50,080 bases of DNA from Clostridium guangxiense (lineage in GTDB: Bacteria > Bacillota > Clostridia > Clostridiales > Clostridiaceae): positions 1-50,080 of the forward strand of contig NZ_JAJNKE010000032.1 of NCBI RefSeq assembly GCF_021043395.1, given 5' to 3'. Of this stretch, positions 8,402-16,249 are shown in pieces. The stretch's first letter is position 1. Each line of letters starts with the position of its first letter. The notes below the pieces were generated by a model. The model was not told where the DNA came from, did no database searches, and saw only the letters and a list, made by a program, of their open reading frames with translations. The position numbers and the translations under genes are program-made.

Positions 8402-9238
8402 ATGAGTAATTGTGATAATTGTGCAAGTAGTAAGAATTGCAATAAAAAGGATAAAGGCTGTAACAAGATTGAATGTAAATACGGTAAATTTAAAAAAATA
8501 ATAGGAGTAATAAGCGGTAAAGGCGGCGTTGGAAAATCTACGATTACGGGTATAATCGCTGTAAAACTTGCCAAAGCCGGATATAAAGTTGGAGTACTTG
8601 ATGGAGATATAACAGGACCATCAATGCCAAGAATACTGGGAATAAACAATAAAAGAAATCTTATAGTGCAAAAAGAGGGAAGCGAAGAGGTAAAATTCAT
8701 ACCTGCTGAAACAGAACTTGGAATAAAGGTAATGTCTTTAAATTTAATGATTGAAAGTGAAGATCAGCCGGTTATATGGAGAGGACCTGTAATAAACAAT
8801 GTATTAAATCAAATGTACGTTGATGCTGAGTGGGGAGATCTCGATTATTTACTTATTGATATGCCACCTGGAACTGGAGATGTTGCACTTACTGTTATGC
8901 AGGGAATTCCTTTGGATGGTATGGTTATAGTTTCAACACCTCAGGATATGGTTTCTATGATTGTTAAAAAGGTAGTTGTAATGGCTCAAAAACTAAATGT
9001 CAATATATTGGGTGTTGTTGAAAATATGTCATATATTAAATGTGAAAAATGTGGTGAAAAAATGAAGGTTTTCAGTAAAAAATCAGCTGAGGAACAAGCT
9101 AGATATTTAGATTTACCACTTTTATCTGAAATGCCTATAGATCTTGATCTTGTAGAGAATCTTGAAAATGGCACTGCAGAAAAATATATATGTGATAATA
9201 AAGATTATGATGAACTTATAAGTAAAATATGTAAATAG
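8402..9238 (+). CDS. mrp: Mrp/NBP35-family iron-sulfur carrier ATPase
   Basis: This 278-aa P-loop ATPase of the Mrp/ApbC/Nbp35 group is expected to bind and deliver Fe-S clusters to target proteins in the cytoplasm. The N-terminal extension is Cys-rich (CDNCASSKNCNKKDKGC..C), as in Nbp35-type proteins. The deviant Walker A is ISGKGGVGKST (about 37-47), DGDITGPSMPR follows, and LLIDMPPGTGD is the Walker B/switch region. CEKCGEK near residue 220 is the conserved CxxC that bridges the cluster in the dimer. AGGAGG precedes the ATG, and a strong terminator follows. Confidence 0.93.
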   Translation: MSNCDNCASSKNCNKKDKGCNKIECKYGKFKKIIGVISGKGGVGKSTITGIIAVKLAKAGYKVGVLDGDITGPSMPRILGINNKRNLIVQKEGSEEVKFIPAETELGIKVMSLNLMIESEDQPVIWRGPVINNVLNQMYVDAEWGDLDYLLIDMPPGTGDVALTVMQGIPLDGMVIVSTPQDMVSMIVKKVVVMAQKLNVNILGVVENMSYIKCEKCGEKMKVFSKKSAEEQARYLDLPLLSEMPIDLDLVENLENGTAEKYICDNKDYDELISKICK

Positions 9239-9251
9239 CTTTATGGAAAAG

Positions 9252-9305
9252 AACAGTAGATGATTTTGTTTTTTGTGCAAAATTATCTGCTGTTTTTATT
9301 TTTAT
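9252..9305 (+). terminator. Intrinsic terminator after mrp
   Basis: ACAGTAGATGATTTTG pairs with CAAAATTATCTGCTGT with few mismatches and is followed by TTTTTATTTTT. The following 9306-9512 is AT-rich with no gene seen. Confidence 0.85.
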
Positions 9306-9512
9306 AGACTTTGAATATAAATTTTGATAAACATTTTTTCAAACATAAGTTTTTTATAAATAAATATATGTTTAAATTCACATAATAAGATATAAATATA
9401 TATTTTATATCAAAGGGACAAAATTTATATGGAAAATTTTTAAGCTTATTTTGATAATATGTGTTTACTTTAGATGAGGATTTTATAAGTTTAAAAATGA
9501 GGAAGTGATAAA

Positions 9513-10091
9513 ATGCTTAATATACCTTCTCATGTTGGTATTGTTATAGATAATTGTTTGGAGGAAATAAATTTAAAGGAAAAATTATTGAGGAATATAT
9601 TTAAAGTATATGATATATGTTCTAATATAGGCATAAATGAAGTTACTTTTTATGGTATTAATAATTTTTATGATGAAATTGCATATGGACTTATACTAAA
9701 GGGAGCTAAGCTACTTGTAGTAGGGAATACGGAATCTGCATATTTTCCAAATGAACTTCTTCAATTTGCTCAAGGTAGAACTAAGGGGGATGGAGTAAAA
9801 GTAAATGTTTTAGTAAACTATAGTATAATATGGGATATAGATAATAAAATTTCAAGTTATAACTATAAAAATAATTACAATGATGAAAGGTTTGAATTTG
9901 TAAGCAGCTTAGATTTAATAGTAGTATGGAATGGAAAAAAAGAGCTTAAAAGGTTTTTACCACTGCAGACGATTAAATCAAACTATTATATTGAAAAACA
10001 ATCCTTTATGAATTTTGAACCATTACACATTTATAATGCAATAAGATATAAATGTTGTAAAAATATAAAATATGAAGCAAATAAAGCTTAA
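9513..10091 (+). CDS. Divergent undecaprenyl diphosphate synthase-like protein
   Basis: This 192-aa protein looks like a shortened, divergent cis-prenyltransferase. SHVGIVIDN aligns with the UppS N-terminal HVAIIMDGN motif and keeps the Asp but lacks the following G-N-G-R. LDLIVVWNGKKELKRFLPLQT aligns with the C-terminal DLIIRTGGEQRLSNFLLWQ region, and SNYYIEKQSFMNFEP with YSEFYF..WPDF. The substrate-binding Arg residues of that region are mostly absent, and UppS proteins are usually about 230-260 aa. It may have lost catalysis or act as a partner subunit. GAGGAAGTG precedes the ATG. It stands alone between a terminator and a T-box leader. Confidence 0.6.
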   Translation: MLNIPSHVGIVIDNCLEEINLKEKLLRNIFKVYDICSNIGINEVTFYGINNFYDEIAYGLILKGAKLLVVGNTESAYFPNELLQFAQGRTKGDGVKVNVLVNYSIIWDIDNKISSYNYKNNYNDERFEFVSSLDLIVVWNGKKELKRFLPLQTIKSNYYIEKQSFMNFEPLHIYNAIRYKCCKNIKYEANKA

Positions 10092-10118
10092 AATATGCAA
10101 AAATTATTAAACTTTATA

Positions 10119-10147
10119 TTGATTATAATTTTAATAAAGTGTATAAT
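10119..10147 (+). promoter_or_regulatory. Promoter of the AspRS-gatCAB leader
   Basis: TTGATT (10119-10124) and TATAAT (10142-10147) are 17 bp apart. They sit inside an imperfect inverted repeat (AAAATTATTA..TATAATAATTTT, about 10100-10153) that may also end transcription of the preceding gene. Confidence 0.6.
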
Positions 10148-10184
10148 AATTTTATATTATTGAATATGAGCGCATATATATGCA

Positions 10185-10500
10185 AAAATGATGATGAAGG
10201 GAAGAGTACATTTAACGAAACTTTCAGAGAGTCGGGGGGCTGAGAAACCGGCAGTATAGTTATTTGGAAGAACATCCTGGAGTAGTTAACCCAAATCTAA
10301 TTTTGAAATTTGGAAAGTAGGCTTAAACGGCTGTCCACCGTTAAAAGGAATAAGTATCGGTAAGTTTTAAAGTTATTAAAAGCAACTTTTATTTATAGAA
10401 TTTACCCGTACCGAGTTTGAGATGGCTTCGGCTAATTAGGGTGGCACCGCGAATATATCCGCCCCTATACTTTTTAGTATAGGGGCGGATTTTTATTTTT
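10185..10500 (+). ncRNA. T-box riboswitch with overlapping Glu and Asn specifiers
   Basis: This leader has the classic T-box parts: an AGAGAG/GGCTGAGAAACC apical segment of stem I, a specifier region before CTGGAGT, and the T-box AGGGTGGCACCGCG (10438-10451). Aligned on CTGGAGT, the specifier is AAC (Asn, 10271-10273); one base upstream it also reads GAA (Glu, 10270-10272), giving GAAC. The antiterminator TGGC would pair with GCCA ends, fitting the G73 discriminator of both tRNAs. A two-codon T-box for this operon is established in C. acetobutylicum. Uncharged tRNA-Asn or tRNA-Glu would prevent termination and raise AspRS-GatCAB expression. Confidence 0.93.
10457..10500 (+). terminator. T-box leader terminator
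   Basis: ATCCGCCCCTATAC and GTATAGGGGCGGAT form a perfect 14-bp stem with a 6-nt loop and a T-rich tail. This is the terminator alternative to the antiterminator of the T-box. Confidence 0.92.
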
Positions 10501-10523
10501 CATAAAAATGGAGGTTTTATAAC

Positions 10524-11816
10524 ATGAAAAAATTGTACGTTAAAGATGCACTTGATATGAAAGAAGGAGAAGAAGTAGTTTTAAAAGGATGGATTCATAA
10601 AATATATGATCTTGGTCATGTAAACTTTATTAAGCTAAGAGATAAAACTGGAATTATGCAGCTTGTTGCTACTAAAGAACAATTAGAAGGACTAAGAAAC
10701 GAAATGTCAGTTGAAACCTCTGGTGTACTTAGCAAAAATGAGAAGGCACCTGGCGGAATAGAAGTTCAACTAAAGGAAATTAAGATTTTAGGAAAGGCTT
10801 ATTATGATAAGTTACCTTTTGATATAAATGGAAGAAAAATAAATGCAGCTCTTGAAGTTCAACTTGATCATAGAAATATGAGCTTAAGAGCACCTAGAAT
10901 AATGGCAGTTTTTAAAATTCAAGAAGAAATATGTGAATGTTTTAGAGCATATTTAAGAGAAAACAAGTTCACAGAAATTCATACACCTAAGATATTAGCT
11001 TCTGGTACTGAAGGGGGAAGTGAACTATTCACTGTTAATTATTTTGATCACAGAGCTTTTTTAGCACAGAGTCCTCAGTTTTATAAACAAATGATGGTTG
11101 GGGTTGGCTTTGAAAAAGTATTTGAGGTTGGTCATGCATATAGAGCTGAACTTCACAATACTTATAGACATTTAAATGAATATGTAAGTTTGGATGCTGA
11201 AATGGGTTTTATAGAAGATGAAACTGAAATAATGGATCTTGAAGAAGGATTTATGAATTATTTATTTAAGCATTTAAAAGAAAACTGCAAGAGGGAACTT
11301 GAAATGTATGGTATAGAGCTTCCAGATGAAGTTAAAATACCTAGAATACCTCTTTCTGAAGCACAAGAAATAGTGTATAAAGAATATGGAAAGAGATCTC
11401 CAAAAGGTGATTTGAATGCTGAAGGTGAAAGATTATTTTCAGAATATGTTAAAAAGACATATGGCAGCGACTTTGTATACTTAACAAAATATCCAGCTTC
11501 AAAGAGACCTATGTACACAATGCCTGACCCTGAAATAGAGGGGGCAACAAAGAGTTTTGACCTTATATATAAAGGACTTGAAATAACAACTGGTGGTCAG
11601 AGAATACATGATTATGAAATGTTGGTTGAAAATATAAAGAAAAAAGGTTTTAAAGCTGAAGAATTTGAGTTTTACACTGAAAACTTTAAGTTTGGTATGC
11701 CTCCTCATGGTGGATTTGCTATAGGACTTGAAAGAATGACAATGCAGATATTAGGTCTTGAAAATATAAGAGAAGCTTCACTTCTTCCAAGAGATATGAA
11801 GAGAATAACACCATAA
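10524..11816 (+). CDS. aspS: Non-discriminating aspartyl-tRNA synthetase (archaeal type)
   Basis: This 430-aa class II synthetase charges tRNA-Asp and, in this type, also tRNA-Asn with aspartate. The N-terminal OB-fold anticodon domain (about 1-105, VVLKGWIHKIYDLG) precedes the catalytic core with motif 2 (VFEVGHAYRAELHNTYRHLNE) and motif 3 (GGFAIGLERM). It lacks the bacterial GAD insertion and is far shorter than bacterial AspRS (about 590 aa), so it is the archaeal/AsnRS-like form. Linkage to gatCAB under a T-box with an Asn codon supports the non-discriminating role: Asp-tRNA-Asn is made here and amidated by GatCAB. AATGGAGGT precedes the ATG. Confidence 0.92.
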   Translation: MKKLYVKDALDMKEGEEVVLKGWIHKIYDLGHVNFIKLRDKTGIMQLVATKEQLEGLRNEMSVETSGVLSKNEKAPGGIEVQLKEIKILGKAYYDKLPFDINGRKINAALEVQLDHRNMSLRAPRIMAVFKIQEEICECFRAYLRENKFTEIHTPKILASGTEGGSELFTVNYFDHRAFLAQSPQFYKQMMVGVGFEKVFEVGHAYRAELHNTYRHLNEYVSLDAEMGFIEDETEIMDLEEGFMNYLFKHLKENCKRELEMYGIELPDEVKIPRIPLSEAQEIVYKEYGKRSPKGDLNAEGERLFSEYVKKTYGSDFVYLTKYPASKRPMYTMPDPEIEGATKSFDLIYKGLEITTGGQRIHDYEMLVENIKKKGFKAEEFEFYTENFKFGMPPHGGFAIGLERMTMQILGLENIREASLLPRDMKRITP

Positions 11817-11852
11817 AGGTAAAATAATATTATTTTAAAACATTAAATGAAA

Positions 11853-11969
11853 AGTATAAAACTAAATATCAAAATTATTAAAACTCTAAGAAGTTTCAAT
11901 AACTCGCTAAGCTCAGACAAATTGAAACTTCTAAGATTTTTAACAATTTTCATATAAGTTTTAAAAACT
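11853..11969. repeat. Dispersed structured repeat, family A, copy 3
   Basis: Arms of about 48 nt (11853-11900 and 11921-11969) are imperfect reverse complements around the loop AACTCGCTAAGCTCAGACAA, which matches the loops of the other two copies. It lies within the presumed aspS-gatC transcript and has no strong T tract. It could attenuate, process or stabilise the operon mRNA. Confidence 0.7.
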
Positions 11970-12021
11970 ATTAGTTGTTTAAAGAATAAATAACTATACC
12001 AAAAAACGAGGAGTGATTATT

Positions 12022-12315
12022 TTGAGTGATAAGCATGTAGATTTAGATACAGTTAAGTATATTGCTAAACTTGCAAAGCTCAAGTTTACAGAGGAAGAGG
12101 CAGAGAAGCTTGCAAAGGAATTTGAGGCTATACTTGGACATTTTGAAACTATAGATAAAGTTGATTTATCTGATATAGATGTTAATGAATTTGATGAAGT
12201 TAATACTGAGTTTAGAAAAGATGTTCCTACGGTTTTTGAGGATAAAAAGAAACTTATGCAAAATGTAAAATCCTTAAGAGATGGTGCTATTGAAGTGCCA
12301 AAGATAATAGAATAA
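12022..12315 (+). CDS. gatC: Aspartyl/glutamyl-tRNA amidotransferase subunit C
   Basis: This 97-aa GatC subunit stabilises the GatA-GatB interface in the amidotransferase that converts Asp-tRNA-Asn and Glu-tRNA-Gln to the amidated forms. The family pattern VKYIAKLAKLKFTEEE..L..EFEAIL is at the N terminus, and the C terminus is typical (LRDGAIEVPKIIE). GAGGAGTG at 12008-12015 favours the TTG at 12022; a GTG at 12013 is in frame but overlaps the RBS. gatA starts 13 nt downstream. Confidence 0.93.
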   Translation: MSDKHVDLDTVKYIAKLAKLKFTEEEAEKLAKEFEAILGHFETIDKVDLSDIDVNEFDEVNTEFRKDVPTVFEDKKKLMQNVKSLRDGAIEVPKIIE

Positions 12316-12328
12316 GGAGGCTTTTTAA

Positions 12329-13768
12329 ATGGATATATTGGATATGACTGTAGAAGAATTAAAAGCTTCTATATTAAATAAAGAATTAAAGTCACAGGAT
12401 ATAGTTAAAGCTTATTTTGATAATATAGAAAAAACTGAACCTGAAATAGAAGCATATATAACCTTGTGTAAAGACTATGCAGTGAAGCAGGCGAAAATAG
12501 TAGATGAAAAAATAGCAAAGGGAGAAAAAGTAGGAAAGCTTGCTGGTATTCCTATTGCTATAAAAGATAATATATGTACAGATGGAATAAAAACTACCTG
12601 CGCATCAAAAATGCTTTATGATTTTGTTCCACCATACGATGCTACAGTAATAAAGAAATTAAAGGAAGAGGATGCAGTAATAATAGGAAAAGCAAATATG
12701 GACGAATTTGCAATGGGTTCCTCTACTGAAAACTCAGCTTTCAAAGTTACTAAAAATCCAAGAGATATAACAAGAGTACCTGGTGGATCATCTGGTGGTT
12801 CTGCTGCTGTAGTTGCTGCTAAAATGGCTCCAATATCTTTGGGATCAGATACAGGTGGTTCAATAAGACAGCCAGCAGCTTTTTGCGGAGTTGTAGGCCT
12901 TAAGCCAACTTACGGGCTTGTCTCAAGATTTGGACTTATAGCATTTGGTTCTTCCCTTGATCAAATAGGACCATTTGGAAAGACAGTAAAGGACTGCGCA
13001 GAGCTTTTAGATGTTATTGCAGGAGAAGATCAGCTTGACAATACAAGTGTAAAAGGTCTTGCTAAAGTTGATTACCTAGATGGAATTGATGATGGAATAA
13101 AAGGTATGAAGATAGGAATGCCAAAAGAATTTTTTGGAGAGGGCCTTGATCCAGAAATAAAGGCAGCAGTTGAAAGCACTATAGAAAAATTAAAGAGTTT
13201 AGGTGCAGAAGTTACAGAAATGAGTCTTCCAATAACTGAAGAAGGGCTTTCTGCATATTATATAATTTCATCAGCAGAGGCAAGTTCAAATCTTGCAAGA
13301 TTTGATGGAATAAGATATGGATACAGACCAAAGGATTTTGAGGATGTATATGATTTGATGGAAAGCAGTAGAACAGAGGCTTTTGGAGATGAAGTTAAAA
13401 GAAGAATAATGCTTGGTACCTATGCTCTTTCCTCAGGTTACTATGATGCATATTATAAAAGAGCATTAAAACTTAAAAAGAAAATAAAACTTCAATTTAA
13501 AGAGGCTTTTGAAAAGTTTGATCTTATACTTAGCCCTGTATCGCCTGTACTTCCTTTTAAAATAGGAGAGAAAAAAGCAGATCCTCTTGAGATGTATCTT
13601 GCAGATATATACACAGTAAATATAAACCTTGCTGGAATTCCTGCGATATCAATGCCTTGTGCCGTAAGCAAAGAAGGGCTTCCAATAGGTTTGCAGCTTT
13701 TAGGACCTCATTTTGGAGAAAAGAAAATATTTAGAGCAGCAAGAGCACTTGAAAAGGAGGAAAGATAG
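12329..13768 (+). CDS. gatA: Aspartyl/glutamyl-tRNA amidotransferase subunit A
   Basis: This 479-aa amidase subunit releases ammonia from glutamine for tRNA amidation. The Ser-cisSer-Lys triad of the amidase signature is visible: Lys in GIPIAIKDNI (about 79), GGSSGGSAA (about 151-159) and the nucleophile region GSDTGGSIRQPA (about 171-182). It is full length. AAGGAGG (12314-12320) precedes the ATG. It is followed by gatB after 2 nt, so translation is tightly coupled. Confidence 0.97.
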   Translation: MDILDMTVEELKASILNKELKSQDIVKAYFDNIEKTEPEIEAYITLCKDYAVKQAKIVDEKIAKGEKVGKLAGIPIAIKDNICTDGIKTTCASKMLYDFVPPYDATVIKKLKEEDAVIIGKANMDEFAMGSSTENSAFKVTKNPRDITRVPGGSSGGSAAVVAAKMAPISLGSDTGGSIRQPAAFCGVVGLKPTYGLVSRFGLIAFGSSLDQIGPFGKTVKDCAELLDVIAGEDQLDNTSVKGLAKVDYLDGIDDGIKGMKIGMPKEFFGEGLDPEIKAAVESTIEKLKSLGAEVTEMSLPITEEGLSAYYIISSAEASSNLARFDGIRYGYRPKDFEDVYDLMESSRTEAFGDEVKRRIMLGTYALSSGYYDAYYKRALKLKKKIKLQFKEAFEKFDLILSPVSPVLPFKIGEKKADPLEMYLADIYTVNINLAGIPAISMPCAVSKEGLPIGLQLLGPHFGEKKIFRAARALEKEER

Positions 13769-13770
13769 GT

Positions 13771-15210
13771 ATGAGTTACGAAACCGTCATAGGTCTTGAA
13801 ATACATGCTGAATTAAGCACAAAAACAAAAATATTTTGTAATTGCTCAACAGAATTTGGTGCTAAACCTAATGAGCATACTTGCCCAATATGCATGGGAC
13901 TTCCAGGAACACTTCCTGTTTTAAATGAAGAAGTTGTTCACCTTGCAGTAAAAGCAGGAGAGGCACTTAATTGTAAAATAAATAAGTTAAATAAGATGGA
14001 TAGAAAAAATTACTTTTATCCAGATCTTCCAAAGGCATATCAAATATCTCAATTTGATTTACCTATATGCGGCAGCGGATATGTAGAAATACATACAAAG
14101 GATGGAATGAGAAAAGTAAGACTTAATAGAATTCACATAGAAGAGGATGCTGGCAAACTTGTTCACATGGAATATGAACCTTATTCACTTATAGACTATA
14201 ACCGTGTTGGAGTTCCTCTTATAGAAATAGTTTCTGAACCAGATATGCGTTCACCAGAAGAAGCAGTTGAGTTTATGAAGACATTAAGAGCAATACTTCA
14301 GTATGCAAATATATCGGATTGTCGTATGGATCAAGGTTCAATGAGATGTGATGCGAACATATCCTTAAGAGAATTTGGAAAAGAAGAATACAACACTAAG
14401 GTTGAAATAAAAAACATAAACTCTTTTAAAGAACTTCAAAAAGCCCTTGAAAAGGAGGAAAAACGTCAGAAGGAACTTTATGATTTTGGAGAAGGCTTCA
14501 GAATAAAACAAGAAACAAGAAGATGGGATGCAGGAAAAGGAAAAACTGTAACCATGAGAACTAAGGAAGATGCTAACGATTATAGATATTTCCCTGAACC
14601 AGATATAATTCCTATAGTTATAAAGGATGAATTAATTAAAAATGTAAATGAAGAAATGCCAGAGCTTCCAGTTGATAGAACAAAAAGATTTAAAGATCAG
14701 TACAATCTTACAGATAAAGAAGTGGAAATACTTGTAGAAGATAAGGCATTATCCGATTATTTTGAAAAAGTTGTATCCTTGGGAGCAGACAGTAAAACAA
14801 CTTCAAACTGGATGCTTGGAGATATGCTTAGATTAATGAGAGAAACAGAAACAGATTCCAAGAACATACCTGTATCTCCTGAAAGTATGAAGGAGCTTTT
14901 TGATATGATTAAGGGCAAGGCAGTAAGTAATACTGCTGCAAAAGAGGTATTTGAAGAAATGTTTAAGACTTCTAAAGAGCCTAAAGTTATAGTTGAAGAA
15001 AAAGGATTATCACAAATAAGTGACAGTAGTGCCCTCGAAAACTTAGTAGATGAGGTACTTAAAAATAATGAAAAATCTGTTGTGGATTATAAGGCAGGTA
15101 AGGTTCAAGCTATAGGCTATCTTGTAGGTCAGGTTATGAAGGCAAGTAAAGGAAAAGCAAATCCGCCTATGGTTAAAGAAATATTAGAAAAAAAACTTAG
15201 CAATTTATAA
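13771..15210 (+). CDS. gatB: Aspartyl/glutamyl-tRNA amidotransferase subunit B
   Basis: This 479-aa GatB subunit activates the tRNA-bound Asp or Glu with ATP and transfers ammonia. The N-terminal cradle domain starts YETVIGLEIHAEL and includes the zinc-type Cys motif (CNCS..CPICMGLPG). MDRKNYFYPDLPKAYQISQ and HIEEDAGKL are conserved active-site stretches. The C-terminal helical and YqeY-like tail domains (about 300-479) bind the tRNA elbow. It is the last gene of the T-box operon; the terminator begins 10 nt after the stop codon. Confidence 0.97.
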   Translation: MSYETVIGLEIHAELSTKTKIFCNCSTEFGAKPNEHTCPICMGLPGTLPVLNEEVVHLAVKAGEALNCKINKLNKMDRKNYFYPDLPKAYQISQFDLPICGSGYVEIHTKDGMRKVRLNRIHIEEDAGKLVHMEYEPYSLIDYNRVGVPLIEIVSEPDMRSPEEAVEFMKTLRAILQYANISDCRMDQGSMRCDANISLREFGKEEYNTKVEIKNINSFKELQKALEKEEKRQKELYDFGEGFRIKQETRRWDAGKGKTVTMRTKEDANDYRYFPEPDIIPIVIKDELIKNVNEEMPELPVDRTKRFKDQYNLTDKEVEILVEDKALSDYFEKVVSLGADSKTTSNWMLGDMLRLMRETETDSKNIPVSPESMKELFDMIKGKAVSNTAAKEVFEEMFKTSKEPKVIVEEKGLSQISDSSALENLVDEVLKNNEKSVVDYKAGKVQAIGYLVGQVMKASKGKANPPMVKEILEKKLSNL

Positions 15211-15220
15211 AATGTAAAGG

Positions 15221-15260
15221 AAATACCCTCATATTCATAAAAATACGAGGGTGTTTCTTT
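15221..15260. terminator. Bidirectional terminator between gatB and a minus-strand gene
   Basis: AAATACCCTC pairs with GAGGGTGTTT, extended by a TATT/AATA inner stem. T-rich sequence follows on the plus strand (TTTCTTTTTA), and the minus strand reads into a similar tail, so it can end both convergent transcripts. Confidence 0.75.
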
Positions 15261-15434
15261 TTAGCTTCTTGGATCACTATTAGTATTAGAGTTTTTGTTC
15301 CTTTTTCGTTTTGATTTATCGTATGTTAGCCCAATTTCATCTGACAATTCCTGAGTCATTTTTTCTAGTGCACTTTTTGTTTTTTGACCAGCTTTTTTAT
15401 TATCTTTACTATTCTTATTACCTTTGTGAGCCAT
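15261..15434 (-). CDS. Small basic protein (57 aa)
   Basis: This frame runs from an ATG at 15434 (MAHKGNKNSKDNKKAG) to a TAA at 15261, with GGAGG about 8 nt upstream of the start. The protein is very rich in Lys, Asn and Ser and has one short helical segment, SALEKMTQELSDEIGL. ELSDEIG is reminiscent of the ANEIG-type motif of alpha/beta small acid-soluble spore proteins, but the rest does not match, so this is only a hint. It is convergent with gatB and shares its terminator. Confidence 0.65.
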   Translation of the reverse strand: MAHKGNKNSKDNKKAGQKTKSALEKMTQELSDEIGLTYDKSKRKRNKNSNTNSDPRS

Positions 15435-15688
15435 ATAAAAGAACCTCCATGATATTCTTATTTTAAATTAAAGTATTTTAAGGATTTGTACAAAATATAT
15501 TATAACCAAAAGCAATAATTTTATTAGTGTTTATATTTTAACCTTTTAGGTCTTTATCTCTAGTATTAACAGATTATTAATACTTTTTTAAAGGTTATAT
15601 TATACCATTTACAAGAATGTTGTGGTATAATGTTTTTAATGTTAATAAAGAAGGCTAAATTTACATTTATGATAAGGAGTGGATTGTA

Positions 15689-15970
15689 ATGAGTTTTTCA
15701 AATAAAACAGTATTAGGTACTATAGGAGGTTTAATTATTGCTTTTTTAGCAATAACATTGTTTATTAAAATTCTTCCTGTCATTTTAGTGGTGGGCTTAA
15801 CTATTTGGGGAGTATTTAAAATAACTAAATGGTTTGAAAGTAAAAGCAATAAGAAAATGGAATTTAGTAAAAAAGATGAGGTAACATCGGAATTCTCAAG
15901 TGAAGATAAAGGCTTTGGATATGATAAAGACAATGTAGTAGATGTTGATTATACTGAAGTTAAAAAATAA
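15689..15970 (+). CDS. Small membrane protein (93 aa)
   Basis: The N-terminal half is hydrophobic with two probable membrane segments (about residues 8-28 and 29-46, GTIGGLIIAFLAITLF and ILPVILVVGLTIWGVF). The C-terminal half is charged and acidic (SSEDKGFGYDKDNVVDVDYTEVKK) and probably cytoplasmic. AAGGAGTGGATTGTA precedes the ATG. An extended -10 element (TGGTATAAT, 15623-15631) lies upstream. I recognise no family; it is monocistronic. Confidence 0.8.
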   Translation: MSFSNKTVLGTIGGLIIAFLAITLFIKILPVILVVGLTIWGVFKITKWFESKSNKKMEFSKKDEVTSEFSSEDKGFGYDKDNVVDVDYTEVKK

Positions 15971-16066
15971 TATTTTAATAAAAAAGTATAATTTAAACTG
16001 GTGCATATATAAAAAGGATGATATAATTTAATAAAAGAATTAACGTGTCAAAAAACTTAATATTGT

Positions 16067-16236
16067 TTCTTATCAAGAGTGGTGGAGGGACTGGCCCTGT
16101 GAAACCCAACAACCAGCATTTTTCATTTGAATGTATGGTGTTAATTCCTGCAAATTTATTTGAGAGATAAGAGAGAAGTACATTTTAGAAATTAAAAAAC
16201 TGTTTTTCTTATTGAAAAGCGGTTTTATTTTTTTAT
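16067..16236 (+). ncRNA. SAM-I (S-box) riboswitch with terminator
   Basis: The aptamer is visible from TCTTATCAAGAGTGGTGGAG (16067 on) through the kink-turn and GGGACTGGCCC..GAAACCCAACAACC, to the closing GAGAGATAAGAG near 16161-16172. The terminator stem 16196-16208/16214-16226 (13 bp with G-U pairs) is followed by a T tract. SAM binding would stabilise the terminator and turn off the downstream aminotransferase. Confidence 0.95.
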
Positions 16237-16249
16237 AGGAGATGATAAA

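Noticed and set aside
8377-8700. Minus-strand frame overlapping mrp
   Set aside because: It is complementary to the conserved P-loop region of mrp and has no start signal.
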